From: Anaerolineales bacterium
GTDB lineage: Bacteria > Chloroflexota > Anaerolineae > Anaerolineales > DRMV01
Direction of reading: 5' to 3'
Assembly (NCBI GenBank): GCA_026985785.1
Contig: JALSPT010000142.1
Span: 1 to 6,064, forward strand
Length of the DNA stretch: 6,064 nucleotides
Part shown: one piece after another, positions 1 to 5,102 of the stretch
How positions within the stretch are numbered: the first letter of the stretch is position 1
Layout: each line of letters begins with the position of its first letter
The notes under the pieces: model-generated
Databases searched by the model: none
The model's input: only the letters and a program-made list of their open reading frames with translations
What the model was told of the DNA's origin: nothing
Position numbers and translations under genes: made by a program

Positions 1-177
1 CTCTTTGCGGCGCAACCACGGCGGAATGCGCAGCACGATGTGATCGGGATACTGCTCCCAGCGCACGCTTTTTTTCAACCGCCGGTCAACCCGCACTTCC
101 ACGGGGATGGGCGTGCCCTCGCGGGGGTCGCGCAGGGTATAGGACGTTGGCTTTCGACGCCTTGTCTTACGAGCCAT
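1..177 (-). CDS. Probable YgjP/DUF45-like (M48-type) metallopeptidase, N-terminal part only
   Basis: Reading the minus strand from an ATG at 177-175 gives 59 residues open to the window edge, so the C-terminus is missing. The N-terminus is very basic (MARKTRRRKP), followed by a segment resembling the start of the YgjP-like domain: VEVRVDRRLKKSVRWE and then a hydrophobic IVLRIPPWL strand. In that family this part is a beta-rich entry segment, and the zinc-binding HExxH-type motif lies further downstream, outside this window, so catalytic competence cannot be judged. A purine-rich AGAGGGAGA stretch lies just upstream of the ATG and serves as a Shine-Dalgarno sequence, which supports the start. 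The gene is divergent from aroH. The family call rests on remembered resemblance of a short fragment; a lineage-specific hypothetical protein is the alternative. Confidence 0.5.
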   Translation of the reverse strand, partial: MARKTRRRKPTSYTLRDPREGTPIPVEVRVDRRLKKSVRWEQYPDHIVLRIPPWLRRKE

Positions 178-211
178 CGATCTCCCTCTCGACGGGGGTG
201 GGTACTTCTCT

Positions 212-217
212 ATTGTA
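212..217 (-). promoter_or_regulatory. Possible -10 element for the leftward gene
   Basis: The minus strand reads TACAAT here, a five-of-six match to TATAAT, 34 bases before the ATG of the leftward gene. I see no good -35 hexamer at 16-18 bp (the 17-bp position reads CCTTAT), so this is only a candidate. A direct repeat of GTACTT (plus strand, 202-207 and 215-220) overlaps it. Confidence 0.3.
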
Positions 218-243
218 CTTGACTTTTCCCGAAAATAAGGGGC

Positions 244-272
244 TTTGCAGGAAGGGAGAGGTCTGTTACACT
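244..272 (+). promoter_or_regulatory. Candidate promoter of the aroH-pheA unit
   Basis: TTTGCA (244-249, four of six to TTGACA) is separated by 17 bp from TACACT (267-272, four of six to TATAAT). A TG at 264-265 gives an extended -10 (TGnTACACT). Transcription would start near 279, leaving a leader of about 25 bases that holds the Shine-Dalgarno sequence. The leader is too short for an attenuator or riboswitch, so control of aroH-pheA, if any, would be at initiation or by feedback on the enzyme. Confidence 0.45.
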
Positions 273-292
273 ACCTTATGTACACCGGCAAT

Positions 293-299
293 AAGGAGG
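293..299 (+). promoter_or_regulatory. Ribosome binding site fixing the aroH start
   Basis: AAGGAGG lies five bases before the ATG at 305. In-frame earlier starts (TTG at 245, ATG at 278) lack such a site and overlap the candidate promoter or its start point, so 305 is chosen. Confidence 0.8.
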
Positions 300-304
300 C
301 AACC

Positions 305-757
305 ATGACCTTGATGTGTCGCGGGGTGCGGGGCGCCACCACCGTGCCCGAAAACGAGCGTGAGGCCATCCTGCGCGAAACGCGCCGTCTGCTGGCTTTG
401 ATGATCCACGTCAACGGCATTCGGCAGGAAGACGTCGCCAGCGTTATCCTCACCACCACGCCCGACCTGAACGCCGAATTCCCCGCCCTGGCCGCCCGCC
501 AGTTGGGCTGGAAGCAAGTGCCGCTGTTGTGCGGGCATGAGATGAACGTCCCCGGCCAGATGCCGCGGGTGGTGCGGGTGTTGATGCACTGGAACACCAC
601 CAAGGCTCAGGACGAAATCGTGCATGTTTACCTCGGCGAGGCTGCCAAATTGCGCCCTGACCAGTTGCATTTGCAGGAGGTCGATTGGGAGGCGTTGGAA
701 GCGTGGATCGCGACCCAACTGGCCGCTTTCCGACGGGAGCAGGAGGGGAGAAAATGA
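305..757 (+). CDS. aroH: Chorismate mutase, AroH class
   Basis: Catalyses the Claisen rearrangement of chorismate to prephenate in the cytoplasm, the committed step to Phe and Tyr. The 150-residue product aligns by eye along its length with the Bacillus subtilis AroH type (a trimeric pseudo-alpha/beta barrel), not the all-helical AroQ type. It begins with RGVRGATT, and the active-site set known for B. subtilis AroH appears to be present: Arg9, Phe59, Arg65, Cys76, Glu79, Arg91 and Tyr109 correspond to Arg7, Phe57, Arg63, Cys75, Glu78, Arg90 and Tyr108. TPDLNAEFPA and HVYL are further family signatures. The C-terminus extends about 23 residues beyond the roughly 127-residue B. subtilis enzyme (from around residue 121), helical-looking with a charged end (RREQEGRK). 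The stop codon overlaps the pheA start (ATGA), indicating translational coupling. Function is confident; the role of the tail is unknown. Confidence 0.93.
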   Translation: MTLMCRGVRGATTVPENEREAILRETRRLLALMIHVNGIRQEDVASVILTTTPDLNAEFPALAARQLGWKQVPLLCGHEMNVPGQMPRVVRVLMHWNTTKAQDEIVHVYLGEAAKLRPDQLHLQEVDWEALEAWIATQLAAFRREQEGRK

Positions 758-1587
758 CCACGGTGGCCTTTCAAGGCGAGCACGGGGCATTTTCGGAAGA
801 AGCCATCCGCCAGCATTTCGGTTCCGACGTCGAAACCTTGCCTTGCCGCACCTTTGGGGAGATTTTCGCTGCCGTGGAAGAGGGACGGGCGGACTTTGGC
901 GCGCTGCCGGTGGAAAACGCGGTGGCCGGTTCCATCAACAAAGCCTACGATTTGCTGCTGGAACACGACCTGCGGGTGAGCGGCGAGATCTACCTGCCGG
1001 TGCGTCATCACTTGCTGGCCTCTCCCGGCACCCGGCTGGAGGATGTGCGGCGGGTGCGCTCTCACCCCCAAGCCCTGGCGCAGTGCGAAGATTACCTCGC
1101 CGCCCACGGCTGGCACCCGGAGCCCTGGTACGACACCGCCGGTAGCGCGAAAGACCTGGCCGCTCAGCCCGAAGAGGGCGTCGCCGTCATTGCCAGCCGC
1201 CTGGCTGCCGAGATCTACGGCCTGGAGGTGCTGGCCGCCGACATTCAGGACCGCCGCTGGAACGTCACCCGCTTTTTCATCATCGGTCACGAGGAAGCGC
1301 CCCCCACCCCAGTCGCCAAAACTTCCATCGTGTTTGCCGTGCCGCATCAAGCCGGGGCGCTTTACGCCTGCCTGGGCGAGTTTGCCACCCGCGGCATCAA
1401 CCTGACCAAACTGGAAAGCCGTCCCCGCCGCAACCGCCCGTGGCATTACGTCTTTTACCTGGATTGCGAGGGCCATTGGCAGGATGACACCTGCCGCCAG
1501 GCACTGGTGGGGCTGCTGGCGAGGGCGGCTTTCGTCAAACTCCTGGGCTCCTATCCTGCTGCCGAGATGCCCCCCATGCCGGGGTGA
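754..1587 (+). CDS. pheA: Prephenate dehydratase with C-terminal ACT domain
   Basis: Converts prephenate to phenylpyruvate, the next step after AroH towards phenylalanine. The 277-residue product has the monofunctional layout: a two-lobed dehydratase domain (about 1-180) and an ACT regulatory domain (about 190-270). Seen motifs are FQGEHGAFSEEA (6-17), LPVENAVAGSI (51-61), DTAGSA (127-132) and the catalytic TRF triad (Thr172-Arg173-Phe174) in RWNVTRFFII. The ACT domain has GALY (201-204) and ESRP (221-224), the phenylalanine-binding motifs, so feedback inhibition by Phe is expected. No chorismate mutase domain is fused; the neighbouring aroH supplies that activity. The start is the ATG overlapping the aroH stop, with AGGAGG at 741-746 seven bases upstream; a longer in-frame ORF upstream reads through aroH in another frame and is discarded. 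Confidence 0.96.
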   Translation: MTTVAFQGEHGAFSEEAIRQHFGSDVETLPCRTFGEIFAAVEEGRADFGALPVENAVAGSINKAYDLLLEHDLRVSGEIYLPVRHHLLASPGTRLEDVRRVRSHPQALAQCEDYLAAHGWHPEPWYDTAGSAKDLAAQPEEGVAVIASRLAAEIYGLEVLAADIQDRRWNVTRFFIIGHEEAPPTPVAKTSIVFAVPHQAGALYACLGEFATRGINLTKLESRPRRNRPWHYVFYLDCEGHWQDDTCRQALVGLLARAAFVKLLGSYPAAEMPPMPG

Positions 1588-1594
1588 CCTGCGC

Positions 1595-1603
1595 TGGTAT
1601 AAT
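1595..1603 (+). promoter_or_regulatory. Extended -10 promoter ahead of prfA
   Basis: TGGTATAAT is a perfect TATAAT hexamer (1598-1603) with an upstream TG, eight bases after the pheA stop. There is no recognisable -35 at 16-18 bp, which lies inside the pheA coding end, consistent with an extended -10 promoter. Transcription would start near 1610, about 26 bases before prfA. It suggests prfA-prmC-yvcK can be transcribed independently of aroH-pheA. Confidence 0.6.
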
Positions 1604-1635
1604 CAAACCGCATCTCAACCGAGGAGACCATCCCC

Positions 1636-2700
1636 ATGCTGGACAAACTCGCCGGCATCGAGCAACGCTTTGCCGAAATCGAACGCGAACTCGCCACCGT
1701 GGGCGACGACTACAAGCGCGCTGCTGCCTTGGCCAAGGAGCGCGCCGACTTAGAGCCCATCGTCCAAAAGGCTGGCGAATATCGCTCGTTGCTGAAACAA
1801 ATCGAAGAAGCCCGCCAATTGTTGGAAGAAAGCGACGACCCCGAGATGCGCGATCTTGCCAAGGCTGAATTGGACGACTTGGCCCCCCGCCAGGCGCAAC
1901 TGGAAGCCGAGATCAAGCGGCTATTGTTGCCCAAAGACCCGCGTGACGAGCGCAACGTCATCATCGAGATCCGCGCCGGCACCGGCGGCGAAGAGGCCGC
2001 GCTGTTTGCCGCCGACCTGTTCCGCATGTACACCCGCTACGCCGAACGCAAAGGCTGGAAGGTGGAAGTGCTTTCGGCCAACGAAACCGGGCTCGGCGGC
2101 TTCAAAGAGATTACCTTCCTTGTCAAAGGCAAGGGCGCTTATTCGCGGCTGAAATACGAGGCCGGCGTCCACCGCGTGCAGCGGGTGCCGACCACCGAAT
2201 CGCAGGGACGCATCCACACCAGCACGGCGACGGTGGCAGTGTTGGCCGAGGTGGACGATGTGGAGATCGACATCCCCGACAAAGACATCAAAATCGACGT
2301 CTACAAATCGGCGGGGGCGGGCGGGCAAAACGTGCAGAAAAACGCCACCGCGGTGCGCATTACCCACCTGCCTACCGGCATCGTGGTGGCCTGTCAGGAC
2401 GAGCGCTCGCAGTTGCAAAACAAGTTGCGGGCGATGAGCATCCTCAAGGCGCGATTGTATGAAATCGAAGAAGCCCGACGGCGCGCCGAGCAGGACGAGG
2501 CCCGGCGCTCCCAAGTGGGCACCGGCGAGCGGTCGGAAAAAATTCGCACCTATAATTTTCCCCAATCGCGCGTTACCGACCACCGCATCAACAAGTCGGT
2601 TTACAACCTCCCTGCCGTGCTCGATGGCGAACTGGACGACTTCATCGACGAACTCGCTACCCGAGAAGAGGCCGAACGCCTGGCGGCCTTGGGCATTTGA
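1636..2700 (+). CDS. prfA: Peptide chain release factor 1 (RF1)
   Basis: Recognises UAA and UAG stop codons in the ribosomal A site and triggers peptide release. The product is 354 residues, normal for RF1. It has an N-terminal coiled/helical domain 1 rich in Glu, Lys and Arg (about 1-100), then EIRAGTGGEEA (111-121) and the stop-codon reading loop RVQRVPTTESQGR, whose Pro185-Thr186-Thr187 occupies the PxT tripeptide position characteristic of RF1; RF2 would have SPF. The catalytic GGQ is at 229-231 (SAGAGGQNVQKN), and YNFPQSRVTDHRI near the C-terminus is also typical. Gln231 is the residue methylated by PrmC, encoded immediately downstream. GAGGAG at 1621-1626 precedes the ATG by nine bases. 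The gene ends in TGA, which RF2 rather than RF1 reads, so RF1 does not terminate its own synthesis. Confidence 0.98.
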   Translation: MLDKLAGIEQRFAEIERELATVGDDYKRAAALAKERADLEPIVQKAGEYRSLLKQIEEARQLLEESDDPEMRDLAKAELDDLAPRQAQLEAEIKRLLLPKDPRDERNVIIEIRAGTGGEEAALFAADLFRMYTRYAERKGWKVEVLSANETGLGGFKEITFLVKGKGAYSRLKYEAGVHRVQRVPTTESQGRIHTSTATVAVLAEVDDVEIDIPDKDIKIDVYKSAGAGGQNVQKNATAVRITHLPTGIVVACQDERSQLQNKLRAMSILKARLYEIEEARRRAEQDEARRSQVGTGERSEKIRTYNFPQSRVTDHRINKSVYNLPAVLDGELDDFIDELATREEAERLAALGI

Positions 2701-2754
2701 GCGCCTGTCCCCAAGCAACCGTTTTGTCCCCGGCTCGCGTTTTGCCGTTTTCTC

Positions 2755-3594
2755 ATGCAGACGATTACCCAAAGCCTGGCGTGCGCCCGTGAGGCGCTGC
2801 TTCCCCACAGCGAGACGGCGGCGTTGGACGCCCAAACGCTGCTGGCGGCCATCACACGGCGCTCGCGGGCCTGGCTGCTGGCCCACCCCCGGGCTCGCCT
2901 GACGCCCTGCCAGCATCGGCGGCTGCGGCGCGCCTGCGCCCGGCTGGCCGTGGGCGAGCCGTTGCCCTATGTGCTCGGGCGGTGGGCCTTTTACGGGCGG
3001 GATTTCGTGGTCACGCCCGCGGTGCTCATCCCGCGCCCGGAGACCGAAACGCTGGTCGAGCAGGCGCTGGCCTGGCTGCAACGCCACCCTGAGCGCCGCC
3101 GTGTCGCCGACGTCGGCACCGGGAGCGGCGTACTCGCCATCACCCTGGCCGCCGAATGCCCCACCGCTCAGGTCACGGCCACCGACCGCAGCGTGCAAGC
3201 CCTCGCCGTGGCCGCCGTCAATGCCCGTTACCATCGGGTGGAAGCGCGCCTGGCCTTCCTGCAAACCGATCTGCTGACCGCCGCGGCGGGGCCGTTCGAC
3301 CTCATCGTCGCCAACTTGCCCTACATCCCCACGGCCGCCCTCAAAAGGCTGCCGATCAGCCGATTCGAACCCGCCCTGGCGCTGGATGGCGGTGAGGACG
3401 GCCTGAGGCTCATCCGCCGTCTGCTCACCCAGATCCCTGCGCGGCTTGCTCGCGGCGGGTTGCTGCTGTTGGAAATTGCCGCCGATCAAAGTCAGGCCAT
3501 GCAAGCCTTGGTGCGTGCTCTTCTGCCCGGCGCTAAGGTGCATTTGTTCCCTGACCTCGCGGGCCGCGACCGGGTCGTGGCCGTGGCTTTCTAA
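2755..3594 (+). CDS. prmC: Release factor glutamine N5-methyltransferase
   Basis: Transfers a methyl group from S-adenosylmethionine to the GGQ glutamine of class 1 release factors. The 279-residue product has the PrmC/HemK layout: an N-terminal helical substrate-binding domain (about 1-75), the linker LIPRPETETLVEQAL (91-105), then a Rossmann methyltransferase domain with VADVGTGSGVLAITLA (117-132) as SAM-binding motif I. The active-site motif reads NLPY (187-190, in IVANLPYIP) instead of the usual NPPY. The C-terminal EPALALDGGEDGLRLI (205-220) is a PrmC hallmark separating it from other N-methyltransferases. It lies 54 bases after prfA in the same reading frame. The ATG at 2755 has no Shine-Dalgarno sequence; the upstream stretch is pyrimidine-rich with three GTTTT copies, and no alternative ATG, GTG or TTG exists in frame between the prfA stop and 2755. 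Identity is firm; the start is fairly firm. Confidence 0.95.
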   Translation: MQTITQSLACAREALLPHSETAALDAQTLLAAITRRSRAWLLAHPRARLTPCQHRRLRRACARLAVGEPLPYVLGRWAFYGRDFVVTPAVLIPRPETETLVEQALAWLQRHPERRRVADVGTGSGVLAITLAAECPTAQVTATDRSVQALAVAAVNARYHRVEARLAFLQTDLLTAAAGPFDLIVANLPYIPTAALKRLPISRFEPALALDGGEDGLRLIRRLLTQIPARLARGGLLLLEIAADQSQAMQALVRALLPGAKVHLFPDLAGRDRVVAVAF

Positions 3595-3622
3595 GCGATC
3601 GGCTCCCCAATCTGCCGGAACC

Positions 3623-4936
3623 ATGAAAACCGTACCACGAGGGTCTTCTTTTTGGCGCGACCTGCGTCGTTGGCTGACGCCCGGCCTGGGCATCAAGCGC
3701 TGGTTGCTGCTCGTGCTGCTGGGCGATATGCTGCTGGGACTGGGCGTCGCGGTCGCAGTGCTGAATTTTTACCGCACCACGCCGGAAACCTGGTGGCTGC
3801 CGCTGCTTTCCACCGCCTCGCTTCGTTTTTTGCCGCGTTGGGTGCGTGCCGTGATCTTTGGGGGTGCGGGGGTTGCGTTGCTGATGTGGGGGCTATGGGG
3901 GCTGGGGCGCTCGTTGCTGGCGCCCTTCCTGCGGCGCGACCGCTCGATGGTGAGCGCCTTGGCCGAGTACCGCCGCAGAGAGCGTGGCCCGCACATCGTT
4001 GCCATTGGGGGAGGGCACGGCCTTTCCGCCGTGTTGCGCGGGATGAAACATCACACGCACAATCTCACTGCCGTGGTGACGGTGGCCGACGACGGGGGGT
4101 CATCCGGACGATTGCGGCGCTCCTTGGGCATTCTCCCCCCCGGCGACATCCGCAATTGCCTGGCCGCGCTCTCCGACGACGAAGCCCTGCTGACCCAGCT
4201 CTTTCAATACCGCTTTGCGGAAGATGGCGGCGAACTGGGCGGCCACGCGTTCGGCAACCTCTTCATTTCGGCGCTCACGGCCCTCACGGGTAGTTTCGCC
4301 GAGGCAATTGCCGAATCAGGACGGGTGTTAGCCGTCCACGGGCGGGTGCTCCCGGCCACGCTCCGCCAGGTGCATCTGGCTGCCGAGGTGGAATTGCCCC
4401 ATCAGGCCAGCGCGGTGCGCGTGGTCGGCGAAAGCCGCATCCCGGAAACCGCCGGGCGCATCCGCCGGGTATGGTTGGAGCCGGAACAACCGCCTGCCTT
4501 CCCTCAGGCCATCCAGGCCATCCTGGCAGCAGACATGGTGGTCGTCGGCCCGGGCAGCCTGTTCACCAGCATCTTGCCCAATTTGCTCGTGCCCGATATC
4601 GCGGCTGCCCTGCGCGCGACGCGGGCTTTGCGGGTCTTCGTGTGCAACGTTGCCACTCAGCCCGGCGAAACCGATGGCTTTTCGTGCCAGGATCATCTCG
4701 CGGCGCTGGAAAAGCATGTCAGAGGACGCCTTTTTGACATCGTGCTGATCAACAACACCTTCGAGGGCGCCCTCCCGCCGCACAGCTCGTGGGTGCACCT
4801 GGAGGAAGGGGAATTGCCCTATCCTTTCCATGCCGCACCCTTGAACGATCCTTCCCAACCTGGCCGCCACCACCCCCGCCTGCTGGCGCAAACGCTGATC
4901 CATTTGTTGGAGCGCCGTACCGGTCCTCTCCAATAG
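3623..4936 (+). CDS. yvcK: YvcK/CofD-like family protein with two N-terminal membrane helices
   Basis: Member of the YvcK (gluconeogenesis factor) family, CofD-like Rossmann proteins that in B. subtilis bind UDP-sugars and influence cell-wall synthesis and growth on gluconeogenic carbon. The product has 437 residues, about 120 more than the roughly 317-residue B. subtilis protein. The excess is N-terminal: a basic start, a hydrophobic helix at about 25-49, a short loop, a second helix at about 74-98, then a basic linker (FLRRDRS). A hairpin with both ends cytoplasmic would keep the catalytic-like domain inside. The core starts at HIVAIGGGHGLS (124-135) and has TVADDGGSSGRLR (153-165), PPGDIRNCL (172-180), GNLFISAL (211-218) and VVVGPGSLFTS (306-316), all family signatures. 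The ATG at 3623 is 28 bases after prmC; only a weak GGAA precedes it. It ends in TAG, an RF1 codon. Longer in-frame starts lie inside prmC and are unlikely. Its biochemical function is not proven for any such membrane form that I can name. Confidence 0.9.
   Translation: MKTVPRGSSFWRDLRRWLTPGLGIKRWLLLVLLGDMLLGLGVAVAVLNFYRTTPETWWLPLLSTASLRFLPRWVRAVIFGGAGVALLMWGLWGLGRSLLAPFLRRDRSMVSALAEYRRRERGPHIVAIGGGHGLSAVLRGMKHHTHNLTAVVTVADDGGSSGRLRRSLGILPPGDIRNCLAALSDDEALLTQLFQYRFAEDGGELGGHAFGNLFISALTALTGSFAEAIAESGRVLAVHGRVLPATLRQVHLAAEVELPHQASAVRVVGESRIPETAGRIRRVWLEPEQPPAFPQAIQAILAADMVVVGPGSLFTSILPNLLVPDIAAALRATRALRVFVCNVATQPGETDGFSCQDHLAALEKHVRGRLFDIVLINNTFEGALPPHSSWVHLEEGELPYPFHAAPLNDPSQPGRHHPRLLAQTLIHLLERRTGPLQ
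3695..3916 (+). other. Membrane-anchor segment of the YvcK-like protein
   Basis: Two hydrophobic stretches are encoded here. Residues about 25-49 run from KRWLLLVLLG to VAVAVLNF, and residues about 74-98 run from VRAVIFGGAG to GLGRSLLA. The intervening 24 residues are mixed (YRTTPETWW and so on), and Arg/Lys residues cluster before the first and after the second helix. By the positive-inside rule the loop would be extracytoplasmic and the YvcK domain cytoplasmic. Confidence 0.75.
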
Positions 4937-4949
4937 CCTGTTGGAAGAG
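4926..4949 (+). other. Stem-loop across the yvcK stop codon
   Basis: CTCTCCAA (4926-4933) pairs with TTGG-A-AGAG (4941-4949) with one bulged A and a seven-base loop that starts with the TAG stop. No T-run follows it, so it is not a standard intrinsic terminator; it could stabilise the 3' end of the mRNA. Confidence 0.35.
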
Positions 4950-4961
4950 ATGACGAGCATT

Positions 4962-5007
4962 GGGAGGGGCGCTCCCTACTTTCTCTTGCCTGACACTTGG
5001 TGTTTTT
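4962..5007 (+). terminator. Weak terminator-like hairpins after yvcK
   Basis: Two short stems lie here. GGGAG (4962-4966) pairs with CTCCC (4972-4976) and is followed by the pyrimidine-rich TACTTTCTCTT. ACAC (4993-4996) pairs with GTGT (5000-5003) over a three-base loop, followed directly by TTTT (5004-5007). Both stems are only four or five base pairs, so termination would be inefficient or factor-dependent. The position between yvcK and a separately promoted gene is where a terminator would be expected. Confidence 0.3.
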
Positions 5008-5016
5008 CCTAAAACA
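5001..5016. repeat. Perfect inverted repeat TGTTTT-TCCT-AAAACA
   Basis: Six-base arms TGTTTT and AAAACA flank a four-base spacer. The right arm coincides with the best -35 position of the promoter at 5035-5040, so the element is placed where a repressor or activator could act. It overlaps the small hairpin at 4993-5003, so at RNA level the two would be mutually exclusive. AT-rich short palindromes also arise by chance. Confidence 0.4.
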
Positions 5017-5040
5017 TGTGCTTCTTAAGAGGGTTATAAT
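5011..5040 (+). promoter_or_regulatory. Candidate promoter of the Cys/Met PLP enzyme gene
   Basis: A perfect TATAAT (5035-5040) sits 18 bp after AAAACA (5011-5016), a poor -35 matching only the last three bases of TTGACA. An eight-base palindrome TCTTAAGA (5023-5030) lies in the spacer. The predicted start near 5047 gives a leader of about 56 bases. The weak -35 and nearby palindromes suggest a regulated promoter needing an activator or relieved from a repressor, but this is inference. Confidence 0.5.
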
Positions 5041-5052
5041 GAAAATGCCTAT

Positions 5053-5083
5053 GATAATCGGGTATTATTTCAATTCCCGTATC
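5053..5083 (+). promoter_or_regulatory. Imperfect hairpin in the leader of the Cys/Met PLP enzyme gene
   Basis: GATA-AT-CGGG-T-ATT (5053-5066) pairs with AAT-T-CCCG-TATC (5072-5083): eleven base pairs with a two-base bulge, one T-T mismatch and a five-base loop. It lies between the predicted transcription start and the AAGGAG Shine-Dalgarno at 5089-5094, without covering it. It is too small and unlike SAM-I type riboswitches as I know them. It could be an operator palindrome (DNA) or a 5' mRNA stabiliser. Confidence 0.45.
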
Positions 5084-5102
5084 AAATCAAGGAGATGAAA
5101 CC

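Noticed and set aside
40..222. A 60-codon plus-strand open frame at the left edge
   Set aside because: It overlaps the better supported minus-strand gene, has no ribosome binding site, and its translation resembles nothing.
628..1476. A 282-codon minus-strand open frame over aroH and pheA
   Set aside because: Antisense shadow of well-identified genes; no family resemblance and no ribosome binding or promoter evidence.
1570..1584. A C-run/G-run hairpin (CCCC-ATGCC-GGGG) at the end of pheA as a terminator
   Set aside because: The stem is only about four base pairs, lies within the coding end and has no T-run after it; it also sits directly upstream of a -10 element.
2185..2199. RF1 reading motif PTT as an anomaly hinting at altered stop-codon specificity
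   Set aside because: The middle residue of the RF1 PxT motif varies naturally; both the Pro and the final Thr are present, so ordinary UAA/UAG recognition is expected.
1921..3696. A 591-codon open frame on the minus strand across prfA and prmC
   Set aside because: It is antisense to two clearly conserved genes, its translation is low-complexity (Gly, Arg, Gln, His rich) with no recognisable domain, and GC-rich codon use routinely keeps the antisense frame open.
5047..5102. A SAM riboswitch ahead of the methionine-related gene
   Set aside because: The leader is only about 56 bases with a single imperfect hairpin and no terminator or sequestered Shine-Dalgarno; I cannot match it to any SAM riboswitch class.
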